Positions 45,106 to 57,294 of a DNA stretch of 64,000 bases are shown here, piece after piece (the first letter of the stretch is position 1; every line of letters begins with the position of its first letter). The stretch is from Sipunculus nudus (taxonomy: Eukaryota > Annelida > Sipuncula > Golfingiida > Sipunculidae). The stretch lies in contig CM049310.1 of assembly GCA_026874595.1 (NCBI GenBank), positions 23,910,058 to 23,974,057 of the forward strand. The letters run 5' to 3'. The translations under genes and the position numbers were made by a program. The notes beneath the pieces are model-generated. The model had not been told where the DNA came from, made no database searches, and saw only the letters and a program-made list of their open reading frames with translations.

Positions 45106-45489
45106 ATGGGCGCTTGAACACTATACATGGTACTAACTATTGAATGATAGCAAGACTATACTGACAGGTCAGGAAGGGCCCCGTAGAAGGAGAATAGGCT
45201 TCCAGTGCGGTCGGGGCGGTATCATCCCTTTCCGCTGTCCGGTGGTTCGAATGTGGGGGGTTGTCGGCGGCATGTTGAGATTAGTTCAGTTGGTTGCTAT
45301 AATGAATTTTTCCTCAAGGCACAGGTTACACAGTCGCACTCTCGCCCCGTACACAACAGGCCATTCGCCTGACGAACGGCGTGAAACATTGGAAAGCGTT
45401 GCGAACCATTATGTAAGGAAACCATAACATGCCCTACAATAGTATCGAGCACTTTAGCTGGGATTGATAAAACTAGGCCTACATAGTTA

Positions 45490-45499
45490 TTATACATAC

Positions 45500-45539
<40 letters not shown>

Positions 45540-45560
45540 TTATTTATTTATTTATTTATA
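45490..45560. repeat. TA and TTTA microsatellites
   Basis: An (AT)n tract followed by (TTTA)n. The Tyr/Ile-rich frame through it is an artefact. Confidence 0.9.
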
Positions 45561-46029
45561 TCCAATCAAAATCAAACAATGATATAAACAATGGCACACT
45601 AAAAGATTATTTCAGCTTCAATTTATTGCGATGTAATATTAAAATATTCATAGCAGTGTCTACCTTCAATAATAATGACACTGTTTGTCTGTGTGTTTTC
45701 CACTTTAATTTAACCGGCCGAGCTGATGATGTGATTATATACTGAAGTTCTGCAATGAATCGATGGTGAATAATCCGCTGCTGTGCCACCCGAATTACGG
45801 TATAAGGACCATTACACACAGAGGAGACATACAGCAATCATGAAAACAAAGAGCATGGGATTCGAAAAATTTAAATAAAGCAAATCATTTTAGATATTGC
45901 TTTTATAATATTCCTTTAAGATATGAATATAGCCTTATCCCGTAACTATTCGATTACCGAAAAATAAAATAAAAATCACTTCTATCTCGACTCATGACTT
46001 AACCTTCCGCAAAATATAACTAGAATATG

Positions 46030-47170
46030 GGTTGTCGTTAACATGATTATAGGTGGCGCCACCTGTCATTTGAACAAGAAGGCTATCTTAAGGGGGGTTT
46101 CCATGTGCGCATATATGCGTATATGCGTGAAAATCGCTCATATGATATTGTACCTTTGGTGTCTCCATGTGTCCGTTAACTTGTATGCGTATGTGCGTAT
46201 ATATGCGTGAAAATCTCCACAGGAGCGATTTTCACGCATAGGGTCTGCGTGTGCTCGGGGATTCGGGATTAAATGGCGTCACTTCAGCATCATTTTGTGG
46301 AAGTTTGCTCAATCCACTGTACAAATATATCCGTGTGCCAGTTCAGGCATATACGCGCACATGGAAACAAACCTATTTTTCACGCATTTACGCACATAAG
46401 CATGTTCTCGCACTTGGAAACATACCTAGATACATACATAGATCTATACACATGTTAAATTTCAGACGGATCAGTGAAACCATTGCCGAGATCTGAGTGA
46501 TTTTTGCCGCAGACAAACACACATATTGACACCATGCAAAATTATTTGCAAGTGTACGATAAAAAGGTATGTTAAATCGATATTATGCAAAATTTTAGGC
46601 TGATACGTCAAACCAGTCCCGTGATTTTTGCATGGATGTCTGCAGCATAATCATCAATATAGGTAGCGCCACCTTTCATACAAAGAGAAATCCAACCGAG
46701 ATGTATATAAATGTAAAATTTCAGGCAAGATAAGTCAAACCACTGCCGAGATATGCGTGATTTTTAACCCAGACAGACAAACATGCAAAATCAGTTGCAG
46801 GTAGCGCCACCAGTTTGGTGAATGATCTAGAGCTATGTTAGATCGATACACATGCAAAATTCCAGGCCGATACGTCAAACCAGTCCTGAGATATTATCAT
46901 GGATATCTGCACCGTAAACATGATTGTAGGTGGCGCCATCTGTCATATAAGCGAGAACTCTATCCGAGATGTATAAACATGCAAAATATCATATGGCTAA
47001 GTCAGACCACTGCAGAGATATGAGTGATTTTTAACCCAAGACAGAAAAACAGATGGACGCTTTGCAAATATGGTTGTAGGTGGCGACACCAGTGAATAAT
47101 ATAAAGCTACACTCATGCAATTTTTCAGCCGATTGGTCAAACAAGTCCCAAGTTATGTGAGTTTATGTTT
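46030..47170. repeat. Degenerate ~130-bp tandem repeat
   Basis: Phrases of the form ATGCAAAATTTCAGGC, GATACGTCAAACCAGTCC, GAGATATGAGTGATTTTTAACCC and AGGTGGCGCCACC recur. Starts of the ATGYAAAAT phrase lie near 46451, 46583, 46705, 46851, 46977 and 47113 (spacings 122-146). The GGTGGCGCCACC block is itself palindromic. Copies are strongly diverged. A MITE-like insertion occupies about 46091-46430. Confidence 0.75.
46091..46430. mobile_element. MITE-like palindromic insertion (TGCGTATATGCG-rich)
   Basis: The left side GGTTTCCATGTGCGCATATA (46096 on) matches the complement of 46348-46373 (CATATACGCGCACATGGAAA...), and a second complement follows near 46409-46428 (CGCACTTGGAAACATACC). Inside, a perfect 17-bp inverted repeat ATGCGTGAAAATCGCTC lies at 46123-46139 and 46223-46239. 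TTAA precedes the left end, but no matching TTAA marks the right end, so boundaries are uncertain. Confidence 0.55.
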
Positions 47171-48985
47171 GAAAACAGACGCACAGATGGACGCAGAGAG
47201 GAAGTGTCAGAGGTCAACTCAAAATTAGGCCTCAGCAATTCACATGTAACCCGATTATATAATTCCGTGTTTAGTAAAATTTCATCCAGTAGTTACGGAG
47301 GAGTTCTTCGGAAACCTAAGCGGCAGCGGCGTCCAGCTGAAAACTTAGTATCCGCAAAACTCTGCTTAAGCGGATACAATTAGAATGGATTGAGGTCGTT
47401 TGGCCCTTATAAATGTGACTGGATATAGCTTCAACAAAATCTAAGTGAAAAGTCTACACAAAATAAAGCTTCACACCGTGAAGGGCCGTGACAGTAATCG
47501 GCGTGTCCGAGCCCTTTCGGGTAGTTAAACAGACAAGAGTGTGTAACTCCAACACTAGAAAATAGTCTTGATCACATCTGCCAGCTGTGTGCAACCCAGG
47601 CGCAGGATTTTATAAATTAATGCTTGCCCAGATAATTTGTTTCAGATGTTTATCACAAAACAACGACATTAAAGATTTGTAAAGCTGGAATAATTTGGAA
47701 ACTTCATATGAGATGTGAATAAATTATGAACAGTGGCGTCTTAAGAGCATGGTCTGTTTTATCGAGGTTTAAGGAAACTTGTAAGATGCTTGCCTGGTCT
47801 AAACTTCAGTGCGAGCGAATTCTGTTTGCAAGCAGTCCCCTTTAAACATGGATATGTTTGCTTTGTTATGCCTGATGATATGTACATTTAACATGCTGCT
47901 CATTAGTTCCTATGACACCCAATTAACTAGCTGTTTTAAACAGATGGAACTTTTTGGTTAATCAAACCTCATATTCGGCAAAATCTGGTTCATAATAAAA
48001 GACGGACCATTTATACACAGTAGGGAACCATATATTGTATGAAAGAAAAGTAAAACGAATGAAGGACATTGGTATTAGCAATATACATGAAATTCAGCAT
48101 GTAACAGCTAGGATATTAACAACGGATATGAATAACGGCAAGGCCATAGACCCACCCGATTTAGAAAGATGGATCAAACATTTAAGGTTATATCAGTTGA
48201 AAAAATAACCAATATAACAACATTTAACCATTATCACTTCCTTTTATGATATATTGCCTGGCAGCTTGTAGCTACGTTTACAGTATTCCATTGGACATGA
48301 CACGTGGGAAATCTTAGCGGATATCAATAATATTAAGTCAAGTGATCAACAAGACCTAACCATGTGGCATCGTCCGCCTGCCAAGACAATGACTCTCTTG
48401 ACACAGATCGGCAAATCCCCATCTCAGGCAGCCAGTCACTACACCATCAGATAAATGTATATTTCCAACCCATTAAACCTCTAAATGTTGTTAGGTAACT
48501 TTTTTAGTCAACAATGGCAATCCATTTTTTGTCTCGGTGATAATGCTTTTCGGTAAAGGCGGTAATGAAATAGGCTTTACGAATTTTCCATTATGAAAAG
48601 GCCATTGTATTTATATATACAGAGGTCCAATTTGTCGGAGCACGAACAGATAAAAAATAAAGCTTTGACATGAAATATTTCATGGGGCGCATGCCCTGAA
48701 AATTTAAGTCTCAGATTCACACAAACGTTGTCAGACTTGTAGGAGTTTTGTCTTAAGTATATAAAACCAAAGTACCTTGCCTTTTTAGCTTTTACCAGGA
48801 CTAGGCAGCCATTTTTTTTGCTGTCCCCGCAAATCTACATTGTCATATATCATGTCTATGATATATGGATCTAGCAAACTGCATCGTATGCATCATCATG
48901 ATTTAGTGCCCGGAACTACTTTCACAGCTTAAGACCTGCAAGAAGTTGAGTAATGTTTTTCTCTGGGTTTTTTTTTTACTGCCAG
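47171..48985. other. Unassigned DNA
   Basis: No supported gene. The segment 48885-48945 (GCATCATCATGATTTAGTG, ACTACTTTCACAGCTTAAGA, CCTGCAAGA) is repeated at 50957-51015, pointing to a local duplication. Confidence 0.4.
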
Positions 48986-49138
48986 TGTTACGTAGACGTA
49001 TGGCCCATGTTCCCGGAAGTAAAATTAACATTTTATAAGAAGGATGATTTCAAGAAGTCAGTGGAAGAAGATGTGAATGTTTCATACCTGCATCTAGTAA
49101 AAACAGCAAATGCACCTCAGCCCCATATGAATAAATAA
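48986..49138 (+). CDS. Candidate terminal exon, unknown product
   Basis: A long pyrimidine run ending TTTTTTTTTTACTGCCAG (up to 48985) is a strong splice acceptor. Downstream, 50 codons are open, starting CYVDVWPMFPEVKLTFYKKD and ending QPHMNK, then a stop and at once AATAAATAATAAAT, a possible polyadenylation signal. Composition is charged and protein-like compared with surrounding AT-rich frames. I recognise no family. No upstream exon can be pointed to, so this remains a candidate. Confidence 0.3.
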   Translation, partial: CYVDVWPMFPEVKLTFYKKDDFKKSVEEDVNVSYLHLVKTANAPQPHMNK

Positions 49139-50190
49139 TAAATAATATGGAAATACTTTACTGCACATTATAACCATTACAGAGAAGTATAATATCGCAC
49201 ACAAGCAATAAATATAAAAGGAATGGAACATAGATGAAGCTGTTAAAAAAGGTAACACGACACAAAGAGAGCATCATGTTTTAAATGTTTCCATTAAGGT
49301 AAATGAAAATTTGATATTGAAAAAACGTGTTTGTATTTGAGATAAAAATGATAACGTACTAGGTTTTACATAGGGCTCAAACAAATGTGGCCTTCTGACT
49401 GGAAGAACATGGAAGCCTGCCTGGTGTTTGACCGCCATGTGTGCTGTGTGCAAGTTGCTATTTTTATACCCATATTTACCTCCGTCCGGTAGTGAGGTAT
49501 TATATATTCCCTTGCTTGGTTTGTCAGTTTGTTTCATTGCAACTTTATGCCAAAAAGTTTGAACAAATTTCGAAGAAATGTTGTGGAGTGTGACGATTAC
49601 ACCCAAGGACCAAACCAAATGTTTGCGGTAATTTTGATCACCATAATATAGTCTTCAATTTTATTATTCATTTTACTTTCAAACATGTTTTACCAGGATA
49701 GCCTGTTCAGCTCATTTGTTTTTTTTATAGGGTCCTGGGTAAAGTTAGTTACACATAAAATAAATAAAATGTACATCAAACAGAACAGACATGACATAAT
49801 GCTATATCGAATATATATTTCAGTTTACAGTGTAAAAGAAAAAAATATTATGCAGTTAGACGCATACCCGTAATATAGAAGACATTGAAAATTTCAAAAG
49901 TACATATCTAAATCACAATAATTGATTAATAGGTAGATTTCAGATAAATTTACATGAATAATATAAAATTGTGCTACCGCATCAAACATCTTTATTAACG
50001 TTTAATGGTCGTTATTTGAAACAGACTTCAAAGAGAAAACATTCCACAGGTATGGACCAGCACACCTGAATCTAGACTTTAAACGGTCACGCCTGGGCGT
50101 GGGTCAATCAAATTATCGGTGTCAGAAGACCTTAATCCATATGACATCTGTTGCAACTTGAGAACCATTCTAAAATATTCAAATGACAAG
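49139..50190. other. Unassigned DNA with an old repeat fragment
   Basis: No supported gene. At 49480-49620 the text TTACCTCCGTCCGGTAGTGA...TTGGTTTGTCAGTTTG resembles the TGTCTGTTTGTCAGTTGTCC-containing repeats at 42-43 kb in style and may be a diverged transposon remnant. Confidence 0.35.
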
Positions 50191-50192
50191 TT

Positions 50193-50870
50193 GGATTCTC
50201 GCCAAGAGGCCGTCCTTGGTGGATTCTCGCCTAGAGGCCGTCCTCGGTGGATTCTCGCCTATAGGCCGTCCTCGGTGGATTCTCGCCCAGAGGCTCCCTC
50301 GGTGGATTCTCGCCTGGAGGCTGTCCTCGATGGATTCTCGCCCAGAGGCTGTCCTCGGTGGATTCTCGCCTAAATGGCGTCCTCGGTGGATTCTCACCCA
50401 GAGGCCGTCCTCGGTGTTTACTCGCCCAGAGGCCGTCCTCGGTGGATTCTCGCCTCGAGGCTGTCCTCGGTGGATTCTCGCCTAGATGCCGTCCTCGGTG
50501 GATTCCCGCCCAGAGGCCGTCCTCGCTGGATTCTCACCTAGAGGACGTCCTCGCTGGATTCTCGCCAAGAGGCTGTCCTCGCTGGATTCTCGCCTAGAGG
50601 CAGTCCTCCGTGGATTCTCACCTAGAGGCTGCCCTCCGTGGATTCTCACCTAGAGGATGCCATTGGTGGATTCTCACCTAGAGGCTGTCCTCGGTGGATT
50701 CTCACCTAGAGGCTGTCCTCGGTGGATTCTCACCTAGAGGCTGTACTCGGTGGATTCCCGCCTAGAGGCTGTCCTCGGTGGATTCTCGCTTAAAGGCCGT
50801 CCTCGGTGGATTCTCGTCTAGAGGCCGTCCTCGGTGGATTCTCGCCTAGAGGTTGTCCTCGCTGTATTTA
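50193..50870. repeat. 28-bp minisatellite, about 24 copies
   Basis: Unit GGTGGATTCTCGCC + TAGAGGCCGTCCTC, 28 bases, with point variants (CAGAGGCT, CACCTAGAGG). Because 28 is not a multiple of 3 and the unit lacks stops in most frames, all three plus frames and one minus frame stay open with a 28-residue period. These are repeat artefacts, not a gene. Confidence 0.95.
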
Positions 50871-51263
50871 TCGTAGTTTCTTGTCAGTTTGCTTAAACAC
50901 TAAAACCCTGATGTGATAATATACAGTTCTAGCAGCACTGTATCCGGAGGAATATTGAATGCATCATCATAATGTAGCGCACCGTACTACTTTCACACCT
51001 TAAGACCTGCAAGAGATTTTACGCGCAGTATCTTTAAAACAATTTACATTTTTTTCTCCCGGTCGAAATTATGGGTGTACCGCTAGTGTGTATAAACTGT
51101 ATACAATTAGAAAATAAATAAAGTCATGGAGAGAAATATACTCTTATAGTCATCCTGGAAGCAAGAATATATGCTGTATGCGCTCGTACTGGAAATTTAG
51201 GTTGACACCTGAAGCTCATGTCACACACATTGTTTATATACTGTTTCAGTCGACAGCTGACCC

Positions 51264-51375
51264 TGGGACCACAAGTGTCCTCGACGTGACCCTAAACCTG
51301 TCATCACACATATATATCGAGGTGGCAGTCGAAAATGTGAACACCTGGTGTGTTGGGAGTGCATGCAACGTGTGA
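51264..51375 (+). CDS. Candidate terminal exon, unknown product
   Basis: TGTTTATATACTGTTTCAG just upstream is a good splice acceptor. The following 37 codons begin TADPGTTSVLDVTLNLSSHI and end GSACNV before a stop at 51373-51375. The sequence is GC-richer than its surroundings and the text is protein-like, but short. Phase and exon start (51264, give or take the AG choice) are uncertain, and I recognise no family. Confidence 0.22.
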
Positions 51376-51879
51376 ATGTACCCAGGAAACATTTTAGCCA
51401 CAAACAATCGAGTATGAAATGGAACGCAAAAGTTGACGTAAGTTAAAAGCTGTTTCTAATGAAGGAAAATTAATATTTAAAAAAAATCATCTCACTTCAG
51501 GCCTTTCCTCGGAAAAGCGTCTAAAAAAACAAACTTTTCAAGACAAACCGAACGTTTTGAAGAACGTTATTTACTGTTACTTTTATATAAACTGTAGCCC
51601 CCACTTTAATATATAATATTGAATTGCGTACAAAGAAAGTACACCAAAATTAAAAAAAAATTGGGTAAACAATAAACAATCGAAGAAAAGCAATATGGAA
51701 TCATATCACTCGACTGTAAGATGGGTGATGAAAAAGTCAATGAAACTTAGGTCAAATTTGGCAGTGTCACTAAGTCGAGGACGATGCTTTCTGTAGTCTG
51801 TCCCTCTCTAGAGATTTCTAGCGTCATTACTTTGCAAGGAGTTCACTCAATATAAACGTTTATTAATATTAGAAAAAGG

Positions 51880-52225
51880 AAATACCCGCTTTTTCTGTAG
51901 TTCACTTGTGTCCTCAATGTCCGTCCGGATGAGAACGCCCAAATATTCAGTATTAGGTACCTATCTGAGTTCCTTGATAGTATGAAATATATTGTATTGT
52001 AAAATTTCCTGACCATTTGTGTTTATCTTCACACATACAATTTTTTTGTACTAAATAGCACTCAATATTCCTTTCCGTATTTGTTACAAATATCCAGCAT
52101 TTATTTTTTTAAAACTTTCTGATGATGGCGCTATCATAGTTGCGTCATCAGCGTATGACAAACAACTAGAAATGAACGACCTATATGACAGCCAATGCCC
52201 TTCTCTTGCAGGGATTTCAGTGGAA
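51880..52225 (-). pseudogene. Decayed non-LTR reverse transcriptase fragment
   Basis: On the minus strand the text KGIGCHIGRSFISCLSYADD spans the catalytic motif, with the YADD core at about 52142-52156, followed by ATMIAPSSESFKKI, then after a stop CNKYGKEY, and further on TEYLGVLIRTDIEDTSELQK (about 51960-51895). This is the motif C to thumb region of a non-LTR retrotransposon RT, in the order and spacing expected. Stops and frameshifts break it, and no endonuclease or 3' end can be recognised, so it is a short relic. The clade cannot be fixed; it differs from the L2-type copy at 14 kb. Confidence 0.75.
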
Positions 52226-54669
52226 CATCAATATATATATTTTAAAATATGAGAAAGAAATCATACCTCCCTGCCATTTCAATTAATTAGATATTTTTCT
52301 CTCCTGCATATCAAGAGGAATTCTTACATTCAAAAGTTCTCGTTGGGCATTTATAATAAATCTTTATTTGAAATGCGATCGCAAAGATAAAAGAACTCCA
52401 ATATAGGTCTGTGTGAAAGATTGTTATTACTCACGTACAGATTATAGCAGGTATATTATAATTAAATTCTATAACCAGTTGTAAATTAAAGAAACATAAA
52501 TCGGGGTAATGCTAATACTTAATATATTCACGAAAGTGTAAACGTTTTATTTTAACGAGACTGTTAATTGAGTATTGGGAATCATAGAAAAGGGCATTTC
52601 GGGTTGATTCAGGCTGTTTAAATATCATGAAATTTTGGGATATTTGAGAGTTCAAAAGTGGAAACTCTTCATACTTTCCAATTAAGGAAAGAGTAACATA
52701 ATTCGTCATAATATTTTCCGCACAGTGTGAGAGACAGACACCCCACCACTAAGGGCTTTTGGTATTCTGGCAGGTTTTCCCCCTTTAATTGTTAGTACCG
52801 CTTTGGGATTTCTGTAAACGTAGACGGTCCTGAAATGCACGCCTTTGCAGGACTGGTCAGATTATCTATGGCGTTCTGACTTTGCAAGACCGCTACCCTA
52901 ATGCAATAACAATAGTTCTGTATTGCCTCTATAGAGATTGTTCGCAAATCATTTGGTTGGTTCCACTGTCCAGTTTATAATTCCTGAAATACTGGAAATG
53001 GACACAGCCAAAAAACACCAAAAACTTAAACTTTCTCACCAAACTTAAAATAAGGCCAAATTTGTTATTCTTGAGGAACTTCTCGTTCTACTTCATTATA
53101 CTATTTCTCCGAGATACCGAGACCCCCCCTTATGCGGACCGCCCCTGCCCCCTTCTCTTAGGTACGCCACTGAAAACATGCATTTTTCGCAAACAGCCAC
53201 TGATAAAATTTATCAAATTTCAGCCTTGTAATCGTATTCGATTTTTCCTACTGTGTAGATACTAAGGTGTTATATTTTTCCATCAGTCTTTGATATTGGT
53301 CATTGAAAATCCTTGGGACATGATTTCAGTAACTATTCTCACTTTCATGTGTACCATGGGAGGTAACAATGCATCAATGATAAAAAACGGAAACATAATC
53401 TTTCTTCAGTATATTCCTATTCAACTACATGTATTTCAGCGACATCTTTTGATGACGAATGGGATTAAATGTTCGGGTCTGTTATATCGAGATAATATGC
53501 GTTGTGATATCTCAAATGATAATTGTAAAAAAAATTCTATAGAGGTATAGATGCTGTAGGAGTTATATAATATATATCCCACATTGCTGGATTACATAAC
53601 CCCAACACAGAAGCCGACGTTATGATCAATCTTAATATACAGATTAAAATCTCTCTTTGTAAACGGTCTGTTACTTTGCCCTAGTAGTTGTTTCAGTCAG
53701 ATAATATTAAATTTTGTCATGGTTTCATATGCAGGGAAGCTTATGTCGGACCTAAATTTGAGACGTGGTATTGTTATGTCACAATGGCTCCCCGGACGAC
53801 AATTCCATACAATCACCTTCTCTCTTTCAATCTAGGGTGGCCCGTTACTTGCTATTCGCGTTAGCATACTGAACGTTTGGATGACGTTTCTGCTCAGAAA
53901 GCTGACTATAATTAAACAAGGACCCAAGAACCAAATGATCACCTGCATATGACACTTCTGGAAAAATAGCATAACATTGAATTAAAATATTTCTTTCAAT
54001 AAACAATAAATTGCACAATTTGAAGGTCATTTCATAACACGCATATTAATTTCATGTATAAATTGCGTTCTTTTCAGTAGTTTGTATTTTGCAATGACCG
54101 GTAAAACCGATATGACCACGAGCAATGTACCGTGTTAAAAATATAAAAATGAATATAAACATCACCCACGTGGTAGCACAAATACAAAATATCCATATAC
54201 TTCTTATCATGGAAGGATGTTTGAATGTAGTGCTTTCTTTAATAAGCAAAAAACGGCATCTCGATTAAAAAAATATGGACATGCTTTAAAACATCTTTGT
54301 TTTATACGACACTTCTGTTCTACTGTCATTTCTGCTAAAAAATAAAAAATTTAAATAATTTGATTTTTTGTCACGTTTTGTCCTGAACCGAATCATACCT
54401 TCATAATCCTCATTTTATTTGAGAAAAACTTCTGATTTAACTGTGCGCACAAGTAAATCTGATTTTCCTCCTTTGAGTGAAGCTCACCTCTATTTTACTG
54501 TTCCTCTTCATGGTGGCATTTATAAATGAGATTGCCTCTGATTTGCAAGACCGCAGTTTTATCAGGACCAGGCGTTGATTTAATACAACACTGAATAAAA
54601 TAGTTTTTGTTTTAAAACACCTCTGTTTTATCGCGCTTTTGGCTAACAAGGCCTCTGTTTAAGAGCACA
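52226..54669. other. Unassigned AT-rich DNA
   Basis: No supported gene. Frames at 52512-52709, 53290-53550 and 54052-54249 have no motif. From about 54480, strongly decayed copies of the 48-bp satellite (CACCTCTGAC, TTTATTCACCGC) can be guessed. Confidence 0.4.
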
Positions 54670-55582
54670 CTTTATTCACTGCACCTCTGACAGACCGTGT
54701 CTTTTTTTCCAACTGTGACGAGACTTTCTCCGTCCCAAAGCATATTTTATTTACCGCATTTTTTTCTCACCTGTTCTGGAGTCTTACTTTGTTCAAAAGC
54801 AAATTTTAGAGAAATGTTTCTGTGGGTTTTTTTTTTCACCTATGGCTGAGACTGCCAAATTTTATTCACCGCTACTCTGACAGACAATGTCTCTGGTTTT
54901 TGTATCACCTGTTACGGAGACTTCCTGTGATCAAAGGCACGCTAGATTTACAGCTCCTCTGAATCATACATTCAATAATGGCACTGCAGCTTCACATTTA
55001 CTTTGTTAAAACACGCATGTGATTATGCGACCCTCTGACTCATAATACCTTTGTTAACACGCATTTGATTAAGCTCCCTCTGACTCACAGTGCCTTTGTT
55101 AACATGCATATGATTAAGCGCCTCTCTGACACACAGTTCCGTTGTTAAAATACACATTTGATTAAACGCCCCCGATTCACATTGTCTGTGTATTAAAAAC
55201 ACATTTGATTAACCGCACCTCTGCTTCACAGTTCTTTTGTTAAAACACATATCTGATTAAGCGCCCCTCTGACTCGCATTGCCTGTATTAAAAAGCACAT
55301 TTGATAAACCGCAACTATGCCTCACAGTTCCTTTGTTACAACACGCATATGATTGAGCGCCCCTTTGACTCACGGTGACTTTTTTTTAAACACACATTTG
55401 ATTAACTGCACTTATGCCTCACAGTTCCAGTGTTAAAACACACATTGGATTAACCGCACCTATGCCTCACATGTAGTACCTTTATTAAAACACATATTTG
55501 ATTAAGCGCCCCTTTGACTCACATTGCCTGTGTTAAAACACACATTTGATTAACCGCGCCCCTGACTCACAGTGCCTTCGTT

Positions 55583-55946
55583 TGTTACAGGGTAACATAA
55601 GGGCAGTCCGAACTGTCTCGCTAGAGAAGCTTGCTTTTCGACTCCCGGATTGGCCTCATATTTCCCCCGAGTAATTTGTCTTCGTAACAAATGGGGGCTC
55701 GTCCAACGTGACGGTAAACTTTGTGGCCCAGGGAATATGCTTACCAAAGTGTGACTGCTGGAATAATTAGTCTTCTTCTGATAGCAAAACGCTCTTAAGA
55801 GGGGGTGTGTTACGGGGTGACATAAAGGCGGACCGAACTGTCTCGCTAGTGAAGCTTGCTTTTCTAGCAAAGCGATTGGAACGCCGACATGGGTTCGAAT
55901 ACCGGATCGGCCCGATATTTTCCCCGAACAATTTGTCTTCGTAACA
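55583..55946 (+). mobile_element. TRIM (miniature LTR retrotransposon), copy 1
   Basis: 5' LTR 55583-55689 (TGTTACAGGGTAAC...TTCGTAACA, 107 bp) and 3' LTR 55808-55946 (TGTTACGGGGTGAC...TTCGTAACA, 139 bp). Two bases after the 5' LTR is TGGGGGCTCGTCC (55692-55704), 13 bases of the tRNA-Pro primer site. Before the 3' LTR is the purine run AAGAGGGGG (55797-55805). The target duplication CGTT (55579-55582, 55947-55950) is perfect and restores a satellite unit when removed. The 118-bp interior codes for nothing. The 5' LTR lacks about 35 bases that the 3' LTR keeps, a deletion at a short TTC-type homology. Confidence 0.88.
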
Positions 55947-56438
55947 CGTTGAAACACACAGTTGATTAACCGCCCCTCTGACTATCAGTGACTTTTTAAA
56001 ACACACATTTGATTAACTGCACCTCTGACTCACATGCAGTGCCTGTGTTAAAACACATATTTGATTAACCGCACCGATGCCTCATAGTTCCTTTGTTAAA
56101 ACACACATTTGATTAACCGCGCCTCTGACACACAGTGCCTTCGTTGAAACACACAGTTGTTTAAGCGCCCATCTGACTCACGATGACTTTGTTTAAAAAA
56201 CACATTTGAATAACTGCACCTTTGCCTCACAGTTCCTTTGTTAAAACACACATTTGATTAACCGCACCTATGCGTCACATTTAGTTCCTTTTTTAAAACA
56301 CATATTTGATTAAGCGCCCCTTTGACTGACATTACCTGTGTTAAAACACACATTTGATTAACCGCACCGATGCCTCACAGTTCCTTTGTTAAAACACACA
56401 TTTGATTAACCGCGCCTCTGACTCACAGTGCCTTCGTT

Positions 56439-56804
56439 TGTTACAGGGTAACATAAAAGCGGTCCGAACTGTCTCGCTAGAGAAGCTTGCTTTTCGACTC
56501 CCGGATCGGCCTAATATTCCCACCCTGAGTAATTTATCTTCGAAACCAATGGGGGCTCGTCCAACGTGACGGTAAACTTTGTGGCCCAGGGAATATGCTT
56601 ACCAAAGTGTGACTGCTGGAATAATTAGTCTTCTTCTGATAGCAAAACGCTCTTAAGAGGGGGTGTGTTACGGGGTGACATACAGGCGGACCGAACTGTC
56701 TCGCTAGTGTAGCTTGCTTTTCTAGCAAAGCGATTGGAACGCCGACATGGGTTCGAATACCGGATCGGCCCGATATTTTCCCCGAACAATTTGTCTTCGT
56801 AACA
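56439..56804 (+). mobile_element. TRIM, copy 2
   Basis: Same structure: 5' LTR 56439-56547 (its end mutated to CGAAACC), primer site TGGGGGCTCGTCC at 56550-56562, 3' LTR 56666-56804, flanked by CGTT on both sides (56435-56438, 56805-56808). It starts exactly 856 bases after copy 1. Since the same satellite position and the same 5' LTR deletion are shared, it arose by tandem duplication, not by a new insertion. Confidence 0.88.
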
Positions 56805-57294
56805 CGTTGAAACACACAGTTGATTAACCGCCCCTCTGACTATCAGTGACTTTTTAAAACACACATTTGATTAACTGCACATCTGACTCACATGCAGTGC
56901 CTGTGTTAAAACACATATTTGATTAACCGCACCGATGCTTCATAGTTCCTTTGTTAAAACACATTGGATTAACCGCGCCGCTGACACACAGTGCCTTCGT
57001 TGAAACACACAGTTGTTTAAGCGCCCCTCTGACTCACGATGACTTTGTTTAAAACACACATTTGAATAACTGCACCTTTGCCTCACAGTTCCTTTGTTAA
57101 AACACACATTTGATTTACCGCACCTATGCGTCACATGTAGTTCCTTTTTTAAAACACATATTTGATTAAGCGGCCCTTTGACTGACATTGCCTGTGTTAA
57201 AACACACATTTGATAAACCGCACCGATGCCTCACAGTTCCTTTGTTAAAACACACATTTGATTAACCGCGCCTCTGACTCACAGTGCCTTCGTT

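Noticed and set aside
45140-45427. 95-codon Arg-rich frame with a GGTTCGAATGTGG box-B-like word
   Set aside because: No box A at a suitable distance and no tRNA fold; not supported as tRNA or SINE.
50119-50597. Overlapping plus-strand ORFs with Arg/Pro-rich 28-residue periodicity
   Set aside because: They are translations of the 28-bp minisatellite in all frames; both strands are open for the same reason.
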